Positions 1-7,198 of a DNA stretch of 19,593 nucleotides are shown in pieces. The notes below the pieces were generated by a model, which was given only the letters and a program-made list of their open reading frames with translations, was not told the DNA's origin and did not search any database. The position numbers were made by a program, and so were the translations under genes. Each line of letters starts with the position of its first letter. Position 1 is the stretch's first letter. Source of the DNA: an uncultured Oscillospiraceae bacterium (GTDB taxonomy: Bacteria > Bacillota > Clostridia > Oscillospirales > Oscillospiraceae); assembly GCA_934597165.1 (NCBI GenBank), contig CAKTQP010000036.1, positions 1 through 19,593 on the forward strand, in the 5' to 3' direction.

Positions 1-399
1 GTCTCCTTCGGCCACGCTGCCGGTCACGAATTCGGCACCAAGTTCCACATCGGCCACGGCCTGGCTTGCTGCTACAGCGTGCCCGTCACCCTGAAGTGGA
101 ACGCCATCAACAACACCGAACGCGCCAGAAAGATTGCCGAAGCCATGGGCATCGAAGGCTTTGACACCCTGGCTCCCGAAGAACTGGGCAAGGTCATGGC
201 TGACGTCATCGTGAAGATGATGAAGGACTACAAGGTCCCCACCATGGCAGAAAAGGGCGCCACCAGACAGGCTTGCATCGACCTGGCAGAGGACTCCATC
301 GCCCACAACCAGATGCAGTATGCCGACGTCGTCCGTCCCATTCCCATCGAAGAATATCGCGAGATGCTGGCTGAGATGTACGATCTGTCCGTTCAGTGA
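1..399 (+). CDS. Iron-containing alcohol dehydrogenase, C-terminal fragment (5' end outside window)
   Basis: The reading frame is open from base 1, so the gene starts upstream and only the last 132 residues are visible. The segment starts with the family III (iron-type) metal-binding motif: His5, His9 and His19 of the fragment have the 4- and 14-residue spacing seen in E. coli FucO (His263, His267, His277). By that comparison His5 and His19 bind metal and His9 is the nearby active-site histidine. The rest is the all-helical C-terminal domain. Family members reduce aldehydes to alcohols, or the reverse, with NAD(P)H in the cytoplasm. An acylating aldehyde dehydrogenase follows 97 bases downstream, so the pair could run acyl-CoA to alcohol through a free aldehyde. 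The substrate cannot be told from this fragment. A fused AdhE-type protein is possible but less likely with a separate aldehyde dehydrogenase next door. Confidence 0.88.
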   Translation, partial: VSFGHAAGHEFGTKFHIGHGLACCYSVPVTLKWNAINNTERARKIAEAMGIEGFDTLAPEELGKVMADVIVKMMKDYKVPTMAEKGATRQACIDLAEDSIAHNQMQYADVVRPIPIEEYREMLAEMYDLSVQ

Positions 400-481
400 T
401 CTCCGCTCCAACGCTCCCATTTTATCAAGCAAACGTGAAAGAAACGGAATAACCAACATCTAAATTTTAGCTTTTTTCCAT

Positions 482-487
482 AGGAGG
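482..487 (+). promoter_or_regulatory. Ribosome binding site of the aldehyde dehydrogenase gene
   Basis: A perfect AGGAGG lies nine bases before the ATG at 497 and fixes that start. The 97-base gap before the gene (400-496) holds no convincing promoter or terminator, which fits co-transcription with the alcohol dehydrogenase. Confidence 0.8.
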
Positions 488-496
488 AACCTATTT

Positions 497-1843
497 ATGT
501 ATAAGGAAATGCATGGTGTATTTGAAGTAATCGAAGACGCAATCGACGCAGCATACGAAGCACAGCGCATCCTGGAAGCCAACTACACCACCGAAGATCG
601 TCAGAAGTTCATCGACGCCGTCAAGGCAGAAGCACTGAAGGTGGTCAACGAAGAAACCATCAAGGAATTCGAAGAAACCGGTTATGGCCGTCTGGATCAG
701 AAGCTGGTCAAGAACTATGGCTCCATCGCTGAAAACCCCGGCGTAGAATCCCTGAAGCATGAAGTCCTGGCTTCCGGCAAGGGCGTCACCATCGACTTCG
801 CAGCTCCCTACGGCACCGTCGGCGCTCTGACCCCCGTCACCAACGGTCTGGTCACCGTGGTCTGCAACACCCTGAGCATGCTGGCCGCTGGCAACACCAT
901 CGTCTTCAACGCACATCCCGCTGGCAAGGAATCCGCTTGCAAGGCTTGCGACCTGGTCAACCGCGCCATCGTCGAAGCAGGCGGCCCCGACAACGTCTGC
1001 ACCATGATCGCTGATCCTACTTACGAAACTCTGGATGTCATCATGGCTTCCGACAAGATCAAGATGCTCATCGGCACCGGCGGCGAAGGCATGGTCGCTA
1101 AGCTCATGAGCTCCAACAAGAAGGTCATCGCAGCTGGCCCGGGCAACCCCCCTGCCGTCATCGACGAGACCGCCAACGTCAAGCAGGCCGCTCAGGTTCT
1201 GTACGAAATGGTCCCCTTCGAAAACAACATGCTCTGCATCACCGAGAAGGAAGCATTCGTTGTGGAGAGCGTCTATGACGAATTCGTGGAAGCAATGAAG
1301 GAATGCGGCGCTCGCGTCCTGACTGACGAAGAAGCACAGAAGGTCGTTGACCTGTGCATCGCTCCCAACGCAGAAGGCAAGCTGATGCCCAACAAGAAGT
1401 TCGTCGGCAAGAACGCCAACGTCATCCTGAAGGCTGCTGGCCTGGAAGTGGACGAGAGCGTGGACCTGCAGCTGGCTGTCATCCTGACCGACAGTGTGGA
1501 TCATCCCTATGTCCTGTGCGAACAGCTGATGCCCATCTTCCCCATCTGCAAGGTCAAGGATTGGGATGCAGCCATGGCCGCAGCCATCAAGGCAGAAGCA
1601 GGCTGCCACCACTCCGCCTGCGTCTGGACTGCTTCTCTGGAACGGGCTACCGCTCTGGGCAAGGCACTGGGCTGCACCTGCTTCGCCATGAACGGCCCCA
1701 CCGTTGGCGGCACCGGCATGATGGGCACCGGCTACGGCTCCCCCACCATCGCTGTCTCCACCGGCGAAGGCTTCACCACCCCCAACACCTTCACCAGATT
1801 CCGCCGCTTCGCTATGTGCCAGGGCGCTGCCTACATGGGCTAA
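497..1843 (+). CDS. CoA-acylating aldehyde dehydrogenase (EutE/PduP-like)
   Basis: This 448-residue protein belongs to the aldehyde dehydrogenase superfamily, in the branch that interconverts an aldehyde, CoA and NAD+ with acyl-CoA and NADH. The catalytic cysteine is Cys247, in a Glu-Asn-Asn-Met-Leu-Cys context like that of EutE and PduP. The segment AAGPGNPPAVID before it is typical of acylating members, and GTGGEG is the glycine-rich nucleotide-binding region. The C-terminus carries the Arg-rich TFTRFRRF element common in this branch. The protein starts almost directly at the domain, without the extra N-terminal helix that targets PduP or EutE to microcompartments, and no shell genes are visible, so it is probably soluble in the cytoplasm. 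Strongly biased codons suggest high expression. It likely works with the alcohol dehydrogenase upstream. The chain length or ring nature of its acyl group is unknown. Confidence 0.88.
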   Translation: MYKEMHGVFEVIEDAIDAAYEAQRILEANYTTEDRQKFIDAVKAEALKVVNEETIKEFEETGYGRLDQKLVKNYGSIAENPGVESLKHEVLASGKGVTIDFAAPYGTVGALTPVTNGLVTVVCNTLSMLAAGNTIVFNAHPAGKESACKACDLVNRAIVEAGGPDNVCTMIADPTYETLDVIMASDKIKMLIGTGGEGMVAKLMSSNKKVIAAGPGNPPAVIDETANVKQAAQVLYEMVPFENNMLCITEKEAFVVESVYDEFVEAMKECGARVLTDEEAQKVVDLCIAPNAEGKLMPNKKFVGKNANVILKAAGLEVDESVDLQLAVILTDSVDHPYVLCEQLMPIFPICKVKDWDAAMAAAIKAEAGCHHSACVWTASLERATALGKALGCTCFAMNGPTVGGTGMMGTGYGSPTIAVSTGEGFTTPNTFTRFRRFAMCQGAAYMG

Positions 1844-1911
1844 GGATAGCGAGCATCCCCTTTTTGTACACAACCACTGTCTAATTTGTCCCTTATGAGG
1901 CAGTGACATCG

Positions 1912-2003
1912 GTCCCCGGGTACCACAGGATTACGGGAATCCACCAAGATCCACGCGTATCCGGGGACAAGCTGTCAGAGAGAAGGCTCGTTGCTGTCTC
2001 TGA
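1912..2003 (+). other. Structured leader upstream of MFS transporter 1
   Basis: Bases 1912-1923 pair with 1957-1968 in a 12-bp stem with one G-U pair. The enclosed loop carries a second small hairpin, GGATT (1928-1932) with AATCC (1938-1942). A third stem pairs 1975-1981 with 1997-2003. No U-run follows any of them, so this is not an intrinsic terminator. It ends shortly before the ribosome binding site at 2015-2020. I recognise no known riboswitch class. It may be a regulatory leader, an RNA-stability element or chance pairing. Confidence 0.4.
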
Positions 2004-2026
2004 AAAGTCAAAAGAGGAGGTTCTTT

Positions 2027-3271
2027 ATGGAAATCAAAAAATTGAACTACGGTTGGGGTGTCAAACTGGCCGTCCTGCTCATCATCTGTGTGCAGTACAC
2101 CGTCACCATCACCTCCCCCATCCTGGGCACCATCATGGAAGCGTTCCCGGAACACGCCAGCATGGTCAAGCTGCTGGAGACCATCCCCACCTTTGCAGCC
2201 GTGATCATCTCCATCCTGCTGGGGCCGCTGATGAAGGTCTTTTATAAGAAGCAGCTGCTGCTGTTCGGCATCGTCCTGTCCTTCTTCCAGTTCATCCCCG
2301 CCATCGTCCCCGGCTTCTGGCCCCTGTTCATCTGCCGTACAGTCGCCGGCTTCGGCATCGGCTTCATGTACTCCTTCGCCGCTTCCTTCGCCGTCGATAT
2401 GTTCGACGAAAAGGGCGCTGCGGATATGCTGGGTCTGAGAAGCACCCTGGGCGCTGTCATGGGCATCGTCTATCAGCAGCTGTCCGCCCGCTTCGCCGTG
2501 GCTTCCGGCAGCTATCAGCGCTCCTTCATGGTCGCTCTGATCCTGGTCCCCATCTTCCTGTACATCCTGTTCATGATGCCCAAGAGCTGCCCGGTGGAAG
2601 ACTACAACCGGGAACAGGCCAAGCTGCCTCATGAGGAAAAGGCCAAAGAGAAGATCTACTATCCCATGACCATCGCTCTGCTGGCCGTCCAGTTCCTGAC
2701 CCTGCTGTTCTCCTACGCATTCATGACCAACGTCTCCATCATCACCAGCACCGCTGTGGACGCAGGCGGCATGGGCATGACCGCTGCCTCCGCAGCAAAC
2801 GTGCTGTCCGTCTTTACCGTGGCCATCGCTGTGGGCGGTCTGCTCTACGCCAGAGTGTGGTGCCGTATCTTCAAGAACTTCACCACCGGCGCCGGCATCC
2901 TGTTCCTCTGCGTAGGCATGATCATCAACTTCACTGCCGCCAAAAGCTGTAGCCTGCCCCTGCTGATGGTGGGTACTGTGCTGTATGGCTTCGGCTTTGA
3001 AATGAACAACTCCCACCTCTGCCAGCTCCTCCCCCTGACCTCCGTCCCCTCCGCTGCCGCTTCCCTGCTGGGCGTCATGTACGCCTGCATCAACCTGGGC
3101 AGCTTCGCCGCCGGCTTTATCACTCCTGTCATCTCCAAGGCCATCTTCGGCGAAGGCATCCTGGCTGACTGGAACCTGTGCATCTTCGGTCTGGCCATCA
3201 GCACCGTCCTGATGCTCGTCTGCTGCGGTGCGGTCAACAAGCAGGTCAAAGCAAAATCCACTCAGCAGTAA
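2027..3271 (+). CDS. Major facilitator superfamily transporter 1
   Basis: The protein has 414 residues and about twelve hydrophobic segments in two halves, separated by a charged cytoplasmic loop around residues 187-213. This is the MFS plan for a secondary transporter in the inner membrane. ATG 2027 is chosen over the in-frame TTG at 1991 because AGGAGG at 2015-2020 is well placed and the protein then starts a few residues before the first membrane helix. Glycine-rich helices such as TVAGFGIGF fit the family. The gene follows the acylating aldehyde dehydrogenase by 183 bases, including a structured leader, and precedes a strong terminator. The substrate is unknown; by position it might carry a precursor or product of the dehydrogenase pair. 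It is not closely similar to the other two MFS proteins in the window. Confidence 0.82.
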   Translation: MEIKKLNYGWGVKLAVLLIICVQYTVTITSPILGTIMEAFPEHASMVKLLETIPTFAAVIISILLGPLMKVFYKKQLLLFGIVLSFFQFIPAIVPGFWPLFICRTVAGFGIGFMYSFAASFAVDMFDEKGAADMLGLRSTLGAVMGIVYQQLSARFAVASGSYQRSFMVALILVPIFLYILFMMPKSCPVEDYNREQAKLPHEEKAKEKIYYPMTIALLAVQFLTLLFSYAFMTNVSIITSTAVDAGGMGMTAASAANVLSVFTVAIAVGGLLYARVWCRIFKNFTTGAGILFLCVGMIINFTAAKSCSLPLLMVGTVLYGFGFEMNNSHLCQLLPLTSVPSAAASLLGVMYACINLGSFAAGFITPVISKAIFGEGILADWNLCIFGLAISTVLMLVCCGAVNKQVKAKSTQQ

Positions 3272-3307
3272 GTCTGCCACACAACGAAACACAACTGAAT
3301 GGATGTG

Positions 3308-3375
3308 CCGTACAGAAGTGGGCCACAATGCCTGAAGTGACCTCTGTACGGAAGCGGACAGGATTCCCCCTGTCC
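3308..3375 (+). repeat. Two successive inverted repeats before the terminator hairpin
   Basis: CCGTACAGA at 3308-3316 is exactly inverted as TCTGTACGG at 3343-3351. A second hairpin pairs GGACAGG (3356-3362) with CCTGTCC (3369-3375). The terminator-like hairpin at 3382-3412 follows at once, so three hairpins are packed between two transporter genes. They may be a 3' processing structure for MFS 1 or an attenuating leader for MFS 2. Confidence 0.5.
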
Positions 3376-3381
3376 CAAGGG

Positions 3382-3412
3382 AAAACCGGAGAGGGCAACC
3401 TCTCCGGTTTTT
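3382..3412 (+). terminator. Intrinsic terminator or attenuator between MFS 1 and MFS 2
   Basis: A perfect 13-bp stem pairs 3382-3394 with 3399-3411 around a GCAA tetraloop. The stem ends in A4/T5, which supplies a short U-run. It lies only 47 bases before the next start codon, which leaves little room for a separate promoter. It may therefore work as a leaky terminator or as an attenuator of the downstream transporter. Confidence 0.75.
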
Positions 3413-3459
3413 CCCCCACCTTATCATCCTCTACTCCGATACGAGAAGGAACAAAACCT

Positions 3460-4758
3460 ATGAAAGAACAAGTACGCTCCTCTCAATTCCAGACGACTCG
3501 GAGCAATTTCGGCGCCTGGGGCTGGTTCACCATCCTCTTCGCATTCTTCTCCTTCATGTTCGCCGGCAACCTGATCGTAGACGGCATGAACATCACCGTC
3601 TCCGCCTTCGTCCAGCTGCGGGGCTGGCAGAGCGGGGTACTGCTGAGTTACTCCACCGTGGCAGGGCTGATCTCCATCGTCGGCTGCGTTGTCCTCAGCA
3701 ACTGTGTGAGCAGATACGGGGTCAAGATCGTTTACTGCATCAGTCTGGCCATCGTGGCTCTGTGCTGTATGGTCTGGGGTGCAGTGACCCAGCTGTGGCA
3801 GTACGTCCTCATCCTCATCCTGGTCAATATCTTCGGCAACGGCTTCGGCTTCGTAGGCGGCACCGCCATTCTCTCCAACTGGTTCCCCCGGAAAAAGGGG
3901 CTGGCCATGGGCTGGGCCACCATCGGCTTCCAAGCCTCTCCCGTCCTCATGCTCCCCACCTTCTCCTGGGTCATGCATCGGTTCAACCTGCGCATCGCCT
4001 ATCAGACGGTGGGCGTGTGCCTGCTGGTCATGCTGCTGGTGTGCATCTTCCTGGTCAAGAGCGACCCGGAAGAACATGGCTGTGCACCGGACAACGACTG
4101 GACACACACCTTGGAGGAGTTCAAGGTGTTGCATGAGAAGGCGGTGGAATACGAGAAGAACCACCACCTGACCACCGCTCAGCTGCTGAAGACCAAGCAG
4201 ATGTGGCAGATCGGCGTGGTCAACGGCCTGGTACAGATGGCCATCACCGTCCTCATCGTCCAGTTCATCCCCAACATGATCGCCTGCGGCTTCTCCACCT
4301 CTACCTCCACCGCCATCTATTCTGTCGCTTCCATCCTAGGCGGTGTGGGCAGCTACCTGTGGGGGGTGCTGGATCAGAAGGTGGGCGTGAAAAAGGCCAC
4401 CGTTTGGATGTGCCTCATGCACGCCATCGCCGGCGCCGCCTTCGCCGTGGCTGCGGGACATCTGATTGAGGGGCCGGTGGTGCCCCTGTTCGGCGCCTTC
4501 GTGGTGGGCTCCATCCTGGGGGTCTCCTCCAACTACGTCGGCTCCTTTACCGCCACCGTCTTTGGCCGCTACGGCTACGCCCGTGCCTTCGGGCTGGTCT
4601 ACATGGTGGTCTGCGCCCTGCGCTCTGCCGGTTATGCCCTCATCGGTGTGGTCCAGACCGCCACCGGCAGCTACACACTCTCTTACTGGATCGCAGGCAT
4701 TCTGAGCCTGCTGGCGCTGGTGCTGACCTTCCGCATTGATGACCGCTGCATCGGCTGA
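3460..4758 (+). CDS. MFS transporter 2, oxalate/formate antiporter (OFA)-like
   Basis: The frame is open further upstream, but ATG 3460 is preferred. It is preceded by a GAGAAGGA ribosome binding site at 3443-3450, and the 5' extension would run through the terminator hairpin. The resulting 432-residue protein has about twelve membrane helices. The loop NWFPRKKGLAMGW, after the fourth or fifth helix, is typical of the OFA and monocarboxylate branch of MFS. A hydrophilic central loop (about residues 210-245) separates the halves. OFA proteins exchange small carboxylates, so a monocarboxylate substrate is a fair guess but unproven. The stop codon is 22 bases before the MoxR-like ATPase gene, so the three genes up to 6818 are probably one transcript. 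Confidence 0.82.
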   Translation: MKEQVRSSQFQTTRSNFGAWGWFTILFAFFSFMFAGNLIVDGMNITVSAFVQLRGWQSGVLLSYSTVAGLISIVGCVVLSNCVSRYGVKIVYCISLAIVALCCMVWGAVTQLWQYVLILILVNIFGNGFGFVGGTAILSNWFPRKKGLAMGWATIGFQASPVLMLPTFSWVMHRFNLRIAYQTVGVCLLVMLLVCIFLVKSDPEEHGCAPDNDWTHTLEEFKVLHEKAVEYEKNHHLTTAQLLKTKQMWQIGVVNGLVQMAITVLIVQFIPNMIACGFSTSTSTAIYSVASILGGVGSYLWGVLDQKVGVKKATVWMCLMHAIAGAAFAVAAGHLIEGPVVPLFGAFVVGSILGVSSNYVGSFTATVFGRYGYARAFGLVYMVVCALRSAGYALIGVVQTATGSYTLSYWIAGILSLLALVLTFRIDDRCIG

Positions 4759-4780
4759 CCCCAGGGAAAGGAGAACGACC

Positions 4781-5620
4781 ATGGGGGATTGGAACCATGT
4801 GAACGGCTATCTCATCCGACCGGAGCTGCAATATGCCGTAGAGGTGGCTCTGACCCTGAACAAGCCCCTCCTCCTCCGGGGCGAACCGGGCACGGGAAAG
4901 ACCGGTCTGGCGCAAGCAGCTGCTCAGGCGCTCCATCGGCCGCTGCTGGTGTGGAACCTGAAATCGGACGCCAAGGCCAACCAGGGTCTGTACCAATACG
5001 ACGGGGTACAGCGGCTGTACGACAGTCAACTGCTGCGCGCAGCCATCCCTGGCCGTCCCCGTCCCAAGGATTTGGCCGCCTACCTGCACCTGGGACAGCT
5101 GGGACAGGCGTTCGTGTCCGACGAACCGGTGGTGCTGCTCATCGACGGCATCGACAAGGCAGATTTGGATTTCCCCGGCGACTTATTGTGGGAGCTGGAA
5201 CGGGGACAATTTCAAATTGCGGAGACGGGAGCGGTCATCCAGGCTCGGCATCCCCCCTTGGTGCTCCTGACCTCCAACGGGGAGAAGGAACTGCCCGCCG
5301 CCTTCCTCCGGCGCTGTCTGTTCTATGTCATCCCCTTTCCGGAGAAAGAGGAAATGCGCGCCATCCTCTCCGTCCACACCGGACTGGATGCGCTGCCGCC
5401 GGAACGGTTCGACCGAGCGTTGGAGGTATTCTACTGGATCCGCTCCCTGACCACACTGCAAAAGAAGCCCGGTACCTCCGAGCTGCTGGACTGGCTCCGC
5501 GCCCTGGCCCTGACCGGGGCGGAGCCGGAGGGGCTGCCCTATCTGGGGACGCTGCTGAAACTGGAGGGCGACTGGGAGAAGGTACGGCAATATTGGAAGG
5601 GACGACAGCATGTTCACTGA
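4781..5620 (+). CDS. MoxR-family AAA+ ATPase with altered Walker B
   Basis: This 279-residue protein is a MoxR/CoxD-type AAA+ ATPase, a group that remodels or activates partner proteins, often together with a VWA-domain protein. Walker A is GEPGTGKT (34-41, Lys40). Walker B is VVLLIDGIDKAD (117-128): Asp122 is kept, but the next residue is Gly123 where the family normally has the catalytic Glu (IDEIDKAD). Sensor 1 Asn166 and the Arg177/Arg178 finger region (AAFLRRC) are present. ATG 4781 has AAAGGAG at 4767-4773; in-frame starts at 4736 and 4739 would overlap MFS 2. The next gene overlaps it by 11 bases and encodes the VWA partner. If Gly123 is real, ATP hydrolysis may be slow and the protein may act mainly by binding ATP. 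The client is unknown. Confidence 0.9.
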   Translation: MGDWNHVNGYLIRPELQYAVEVALTLNKPLLLRGEPGTGKTGLAQAAAQALHRPLLVWNLKSDAKANQGLYQYDGVQRLYDSQLLRAAIPGRPRPKDLAAYLHLGQLGQAFVSDEPVVLLIDGIDKADLDFPGDLLWELERGQFQIAETGAVIQARHPPLVLLTSNGEKELPAAFLRRCLFYVIPFPEKEEMRAILSVHTGLDALPPERFDRALEVFYWIRSLTTLQKKPGTSELLDWLRALALTGAEPEGLPYLGTLLKLEGDWEKVRQYWKGRQHVH

Positions 5621-6818
5621 ATTTTTCTACTTACTGCGGCAGGAGTACGGCCTGAACATCTCCCTGCCCGAATGGCAGACCCTGCTCCGAGGGCTGGAGG
5701 CGGGTCTGCACCGGAACAGCCTGCTGGGCTTTTACGAGCTGTGCCGCCTAACCTTGGCCAAGAACGAGAGCGACCTGGACAAGCTGGATCGAGGCTTTCT
5801 GGACTACTTCGGAGCCATCGACCTGTTGGAATCGGTGCCGGAGGAGTTCATGGACTGGCTGGCGCATCCGGAGGTCCAGGACAACGGCGTTTACAACTTC
5901 AAATTGGCGGAAGCAAATGACGCCTACTCCAACAAAGAGGTCTCCCAGATGTTCCGAGAACGGCTGCGCACCCAGAAGGAGGAGCACAACCGAGGCAATT
6001 TCTATGTGGGCACCAGCGGCGTCTCCCCCTTCGGACGCAATGGGTACAGTCCCAAAGGCGTTCGGGTGGGGGGAGAAGGCCGGTTCCGCCGTGCCTTTGC
6101 TGTGGCACAGCGACGGGAATTCCGAGATTTCCGAGAGGATCAGGTGCTGGACTTGCGGCAGATGCAGATCGCCTTCCGGCGCCTGCGGCAGTACTCCGGT
6201 CGGGAGGACGTGCCGGAGCCCGAGTTCGCCCTGGACAAGACCATCCACGCCACCTGCCAGAACGGCGGCTGCCTGCGTGTGGTCTACGAAAAGCCCCGGA
6301 AGAACACCATCAAGTTGGCACTGCTCATGGACAGCGGCGGCTCCATGTACCACTACGGCCGTCTCTGCTCCACCCTCTTCCACGCGGCCAACCAGGCCAA
6401 CCACTGGAAGGATTTCAAGCTCTACTATTTCCACAACTGTGTCTATGACCAGCTCTACACCGACCCTCGCTGTCAGGATCAGAGCGCCGTCGCCACCGAA
6501 AAGGTCCTGCGTCAGCTGACGCCAGACTACCGGCTGATGTTCGTGGGCGATGCCCAGATGAACCCAGACGAACTGTTACGTACCTCCTACTTTTCTTTCA
6601 GCCGCTACGGCGTCAACGAGACGCCTGGCATCCAGTGGCTGAAGCGGTTCAAGGACCGCTATCCACACTTAGTCTGGGTCAATCCGGAAGGGCGTCCCTC
6701 CGGCGGCAAGTTCTGGACGACCAGCTATGACGCCATCTCCGACCTGTTCGGCGGGATGTATCAGCTGACCCTGGAGGGTCTCAACGAAGCACTCAAAACA
6801 CTGCTGGCCAAGGCATAA
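5610..6818 (+). CDS. VWA-domain protein, CoxE-like partner of the MoxR ATPase
   Basis: The 402-residue protein has a helical, charged N-terminal half and a C-terminal von Willebrand A domain. The metal-site motif is DSGGSM starting at Asp241. It keeps the Asp and last Ser of the classical D-x-S-x-S but has Gly in the middle. Further conserved stretches are YYFHNC and MFVGDAQM, the latter probably carrying the later metal-site Asp. No signal peptide or membrane helix is evident, so it should be cytoplasmic. MoxR/VWA pairs are known to mature or insert cofactors in enzymes such as CO dehydrogenase and rubisco, or to act as chaperones. The 11-base overlap with the ATPase gene implies translational coupling. 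A client enzyme is not obvious here; the adjacent transporter is co-transcribed, but a functional link is only suggested. Confidence 0.85.
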   Translation: MFTEFFYLLRQEYGLNISLPEWQTLLRGLEAGLHRNSLLGFYELCRLTLAKNESDLDKLDRGFLDYFGAIDLLESVPEEFMDWLAHPEVQDNGVYNFKLAEANDAYSNKEVSQMFRERLRTQKEEHNRGNFYVGTSGVSPFGRNGYSPKGVRVGGEGRFRRAFAVAQRREFRDFREDQVLDLRQMQIAFRRLRQYSGREDVPEPEFALDKTIHATCQNGGCLRVVYEKPRKNTIKLALLMDSGGSMYHYGRLCSTLFHAANQANHWKDFKLYYFHNCVYDQLYTDPRCQDQSAVATEKVLRQLTPDYRLMFVGDAQMNPDELLRTSYFSFSRYGVNETPGIQWLKRFKDRYPHLVWVNPEGRPSGGKFWTTSYDAISDLFGGMYQLTLEGLNEALKTLLAKA

Positions 6819-6821
6819 GGG

Positions 6822-6860
6822 AAACAGGCGTTCGATTTCTCATCGAACGCCTGTTTTGTG
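6822..6860 (+). terminator. Intrinsic terminator after the MFS 2-MoxR-VWA unit
   Basis: A perfect 15-bp stem pairs 6822-6836 with 6842-6856 around a five-base loop, starting three bases after the VWA stop codon. TTTT (6854-6857) closes it. It is a strong end for the three-gene unit. Confidence 0.92.
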
Positions 6861-7022
6861 CATTTTGGTCGTTTTCTACGATATTGCCGGTGGGAAATGC
6901 AGCATTTTCACAGGAGCGGTATGGGGGAAGGCTGCCAGATAGAATCCCGGAAAGTGTGAATATTTTTGCGAAAAACTTGGATGATTTTCAGTTTATTTTC
7001 GATATTTAAGTATTTTGTTCCG

Positions 7023-7051
7023 ATGACACTCGCACACTCCAATGCTATCAT
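7023..7051 (+). promoter_or_regulatory. Promoter of the CoA-transferase gene
   Basis: ATGACA (7023-7028, five of six bases match the -35 consensus), a 17-base spacer and TATCAT (7046-7051, five of six for the -10) form a good vegetative promoter. The predicted start near 7058 leaves a leader of about 140 bases. No regulator gene is directly adjacent. Confidence 0.6.
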
Positions 7052-7064
7052 GAAGGCAGATCAA

Positions 7065-7130
7065 GGCCCGCTCAGGGGTTACATCCTTCCACCCCATGGT
7101 CATTCACTCACCTGTGCCCCCTGGGCGGCC
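7065..7130 (+). other. Long hairpin in the CoA-transferase leader
   Basis: Bases 7068-7078 pair with 7118-7128 in an 11-bp stem with one G-U pair. Two more pairs (7065-7066 with 7129-7130) add on beyond a one-base bulge. The loop is 39 bases. The whole structure lies in the predicted transcript leader, and no U-run follows. I recognise no known riboswitch; function is unknown. Confidence 0.4.
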
Positions 7131-7198
7131 CCTATGTCAAGGAGACTTGCACATATATAGATTTCGATAGAATCCAAACCAATACAAAGGAGAACAAT

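Larger units (their letters stand above)
6861..7198 (+). other. Gene-free region with promoter and leader of the CoA-transferase gene
   Basis: Of the 380 bases between the VWA and CoA-transferase genes, the first 40 are terminator. Bases 6957-7020 are unusually AT-rich for this window and could be an upstream element or regulator site. A promoter sits at 7023-7051 and a structured leader follows. A GATT-N7-AATC dyad lies at 7160-7174. An open frame at 6966-7160 has no good start signal and overlaps the promoter, so it is not called as a gene. Confidence 0.55.

Noticed and set aside
497..1843. Microcompartment-targeted aldehyde dehydrogenase
   Set aside because: No N-terminal encapsulation helix and no shell-protein genes are visible in the window.
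491..1909. Long minus-strand open frame opposite the aldehyde dehydrogenase
   Set aside because: It mirrors a well-conserved gene with strong codon bias. Its product is low in complexity and rich in Gly, Asp and His, and has no family match.
1931..3427. Minus-strand open frame of about 500 codons opposite MFS 1
   Set aside because: The product is acidic and low in complexity and crosses the terminator; it is an artefact of GC-rich codon use on the other strand.
7050..7160. Small open frame before the CoA-transferase gene, as a leader peptide
   Set aside because: Its ATG overlaps the -10 hexamer, so it would not be in the predicted transcript, and it has no ribosome binding site.
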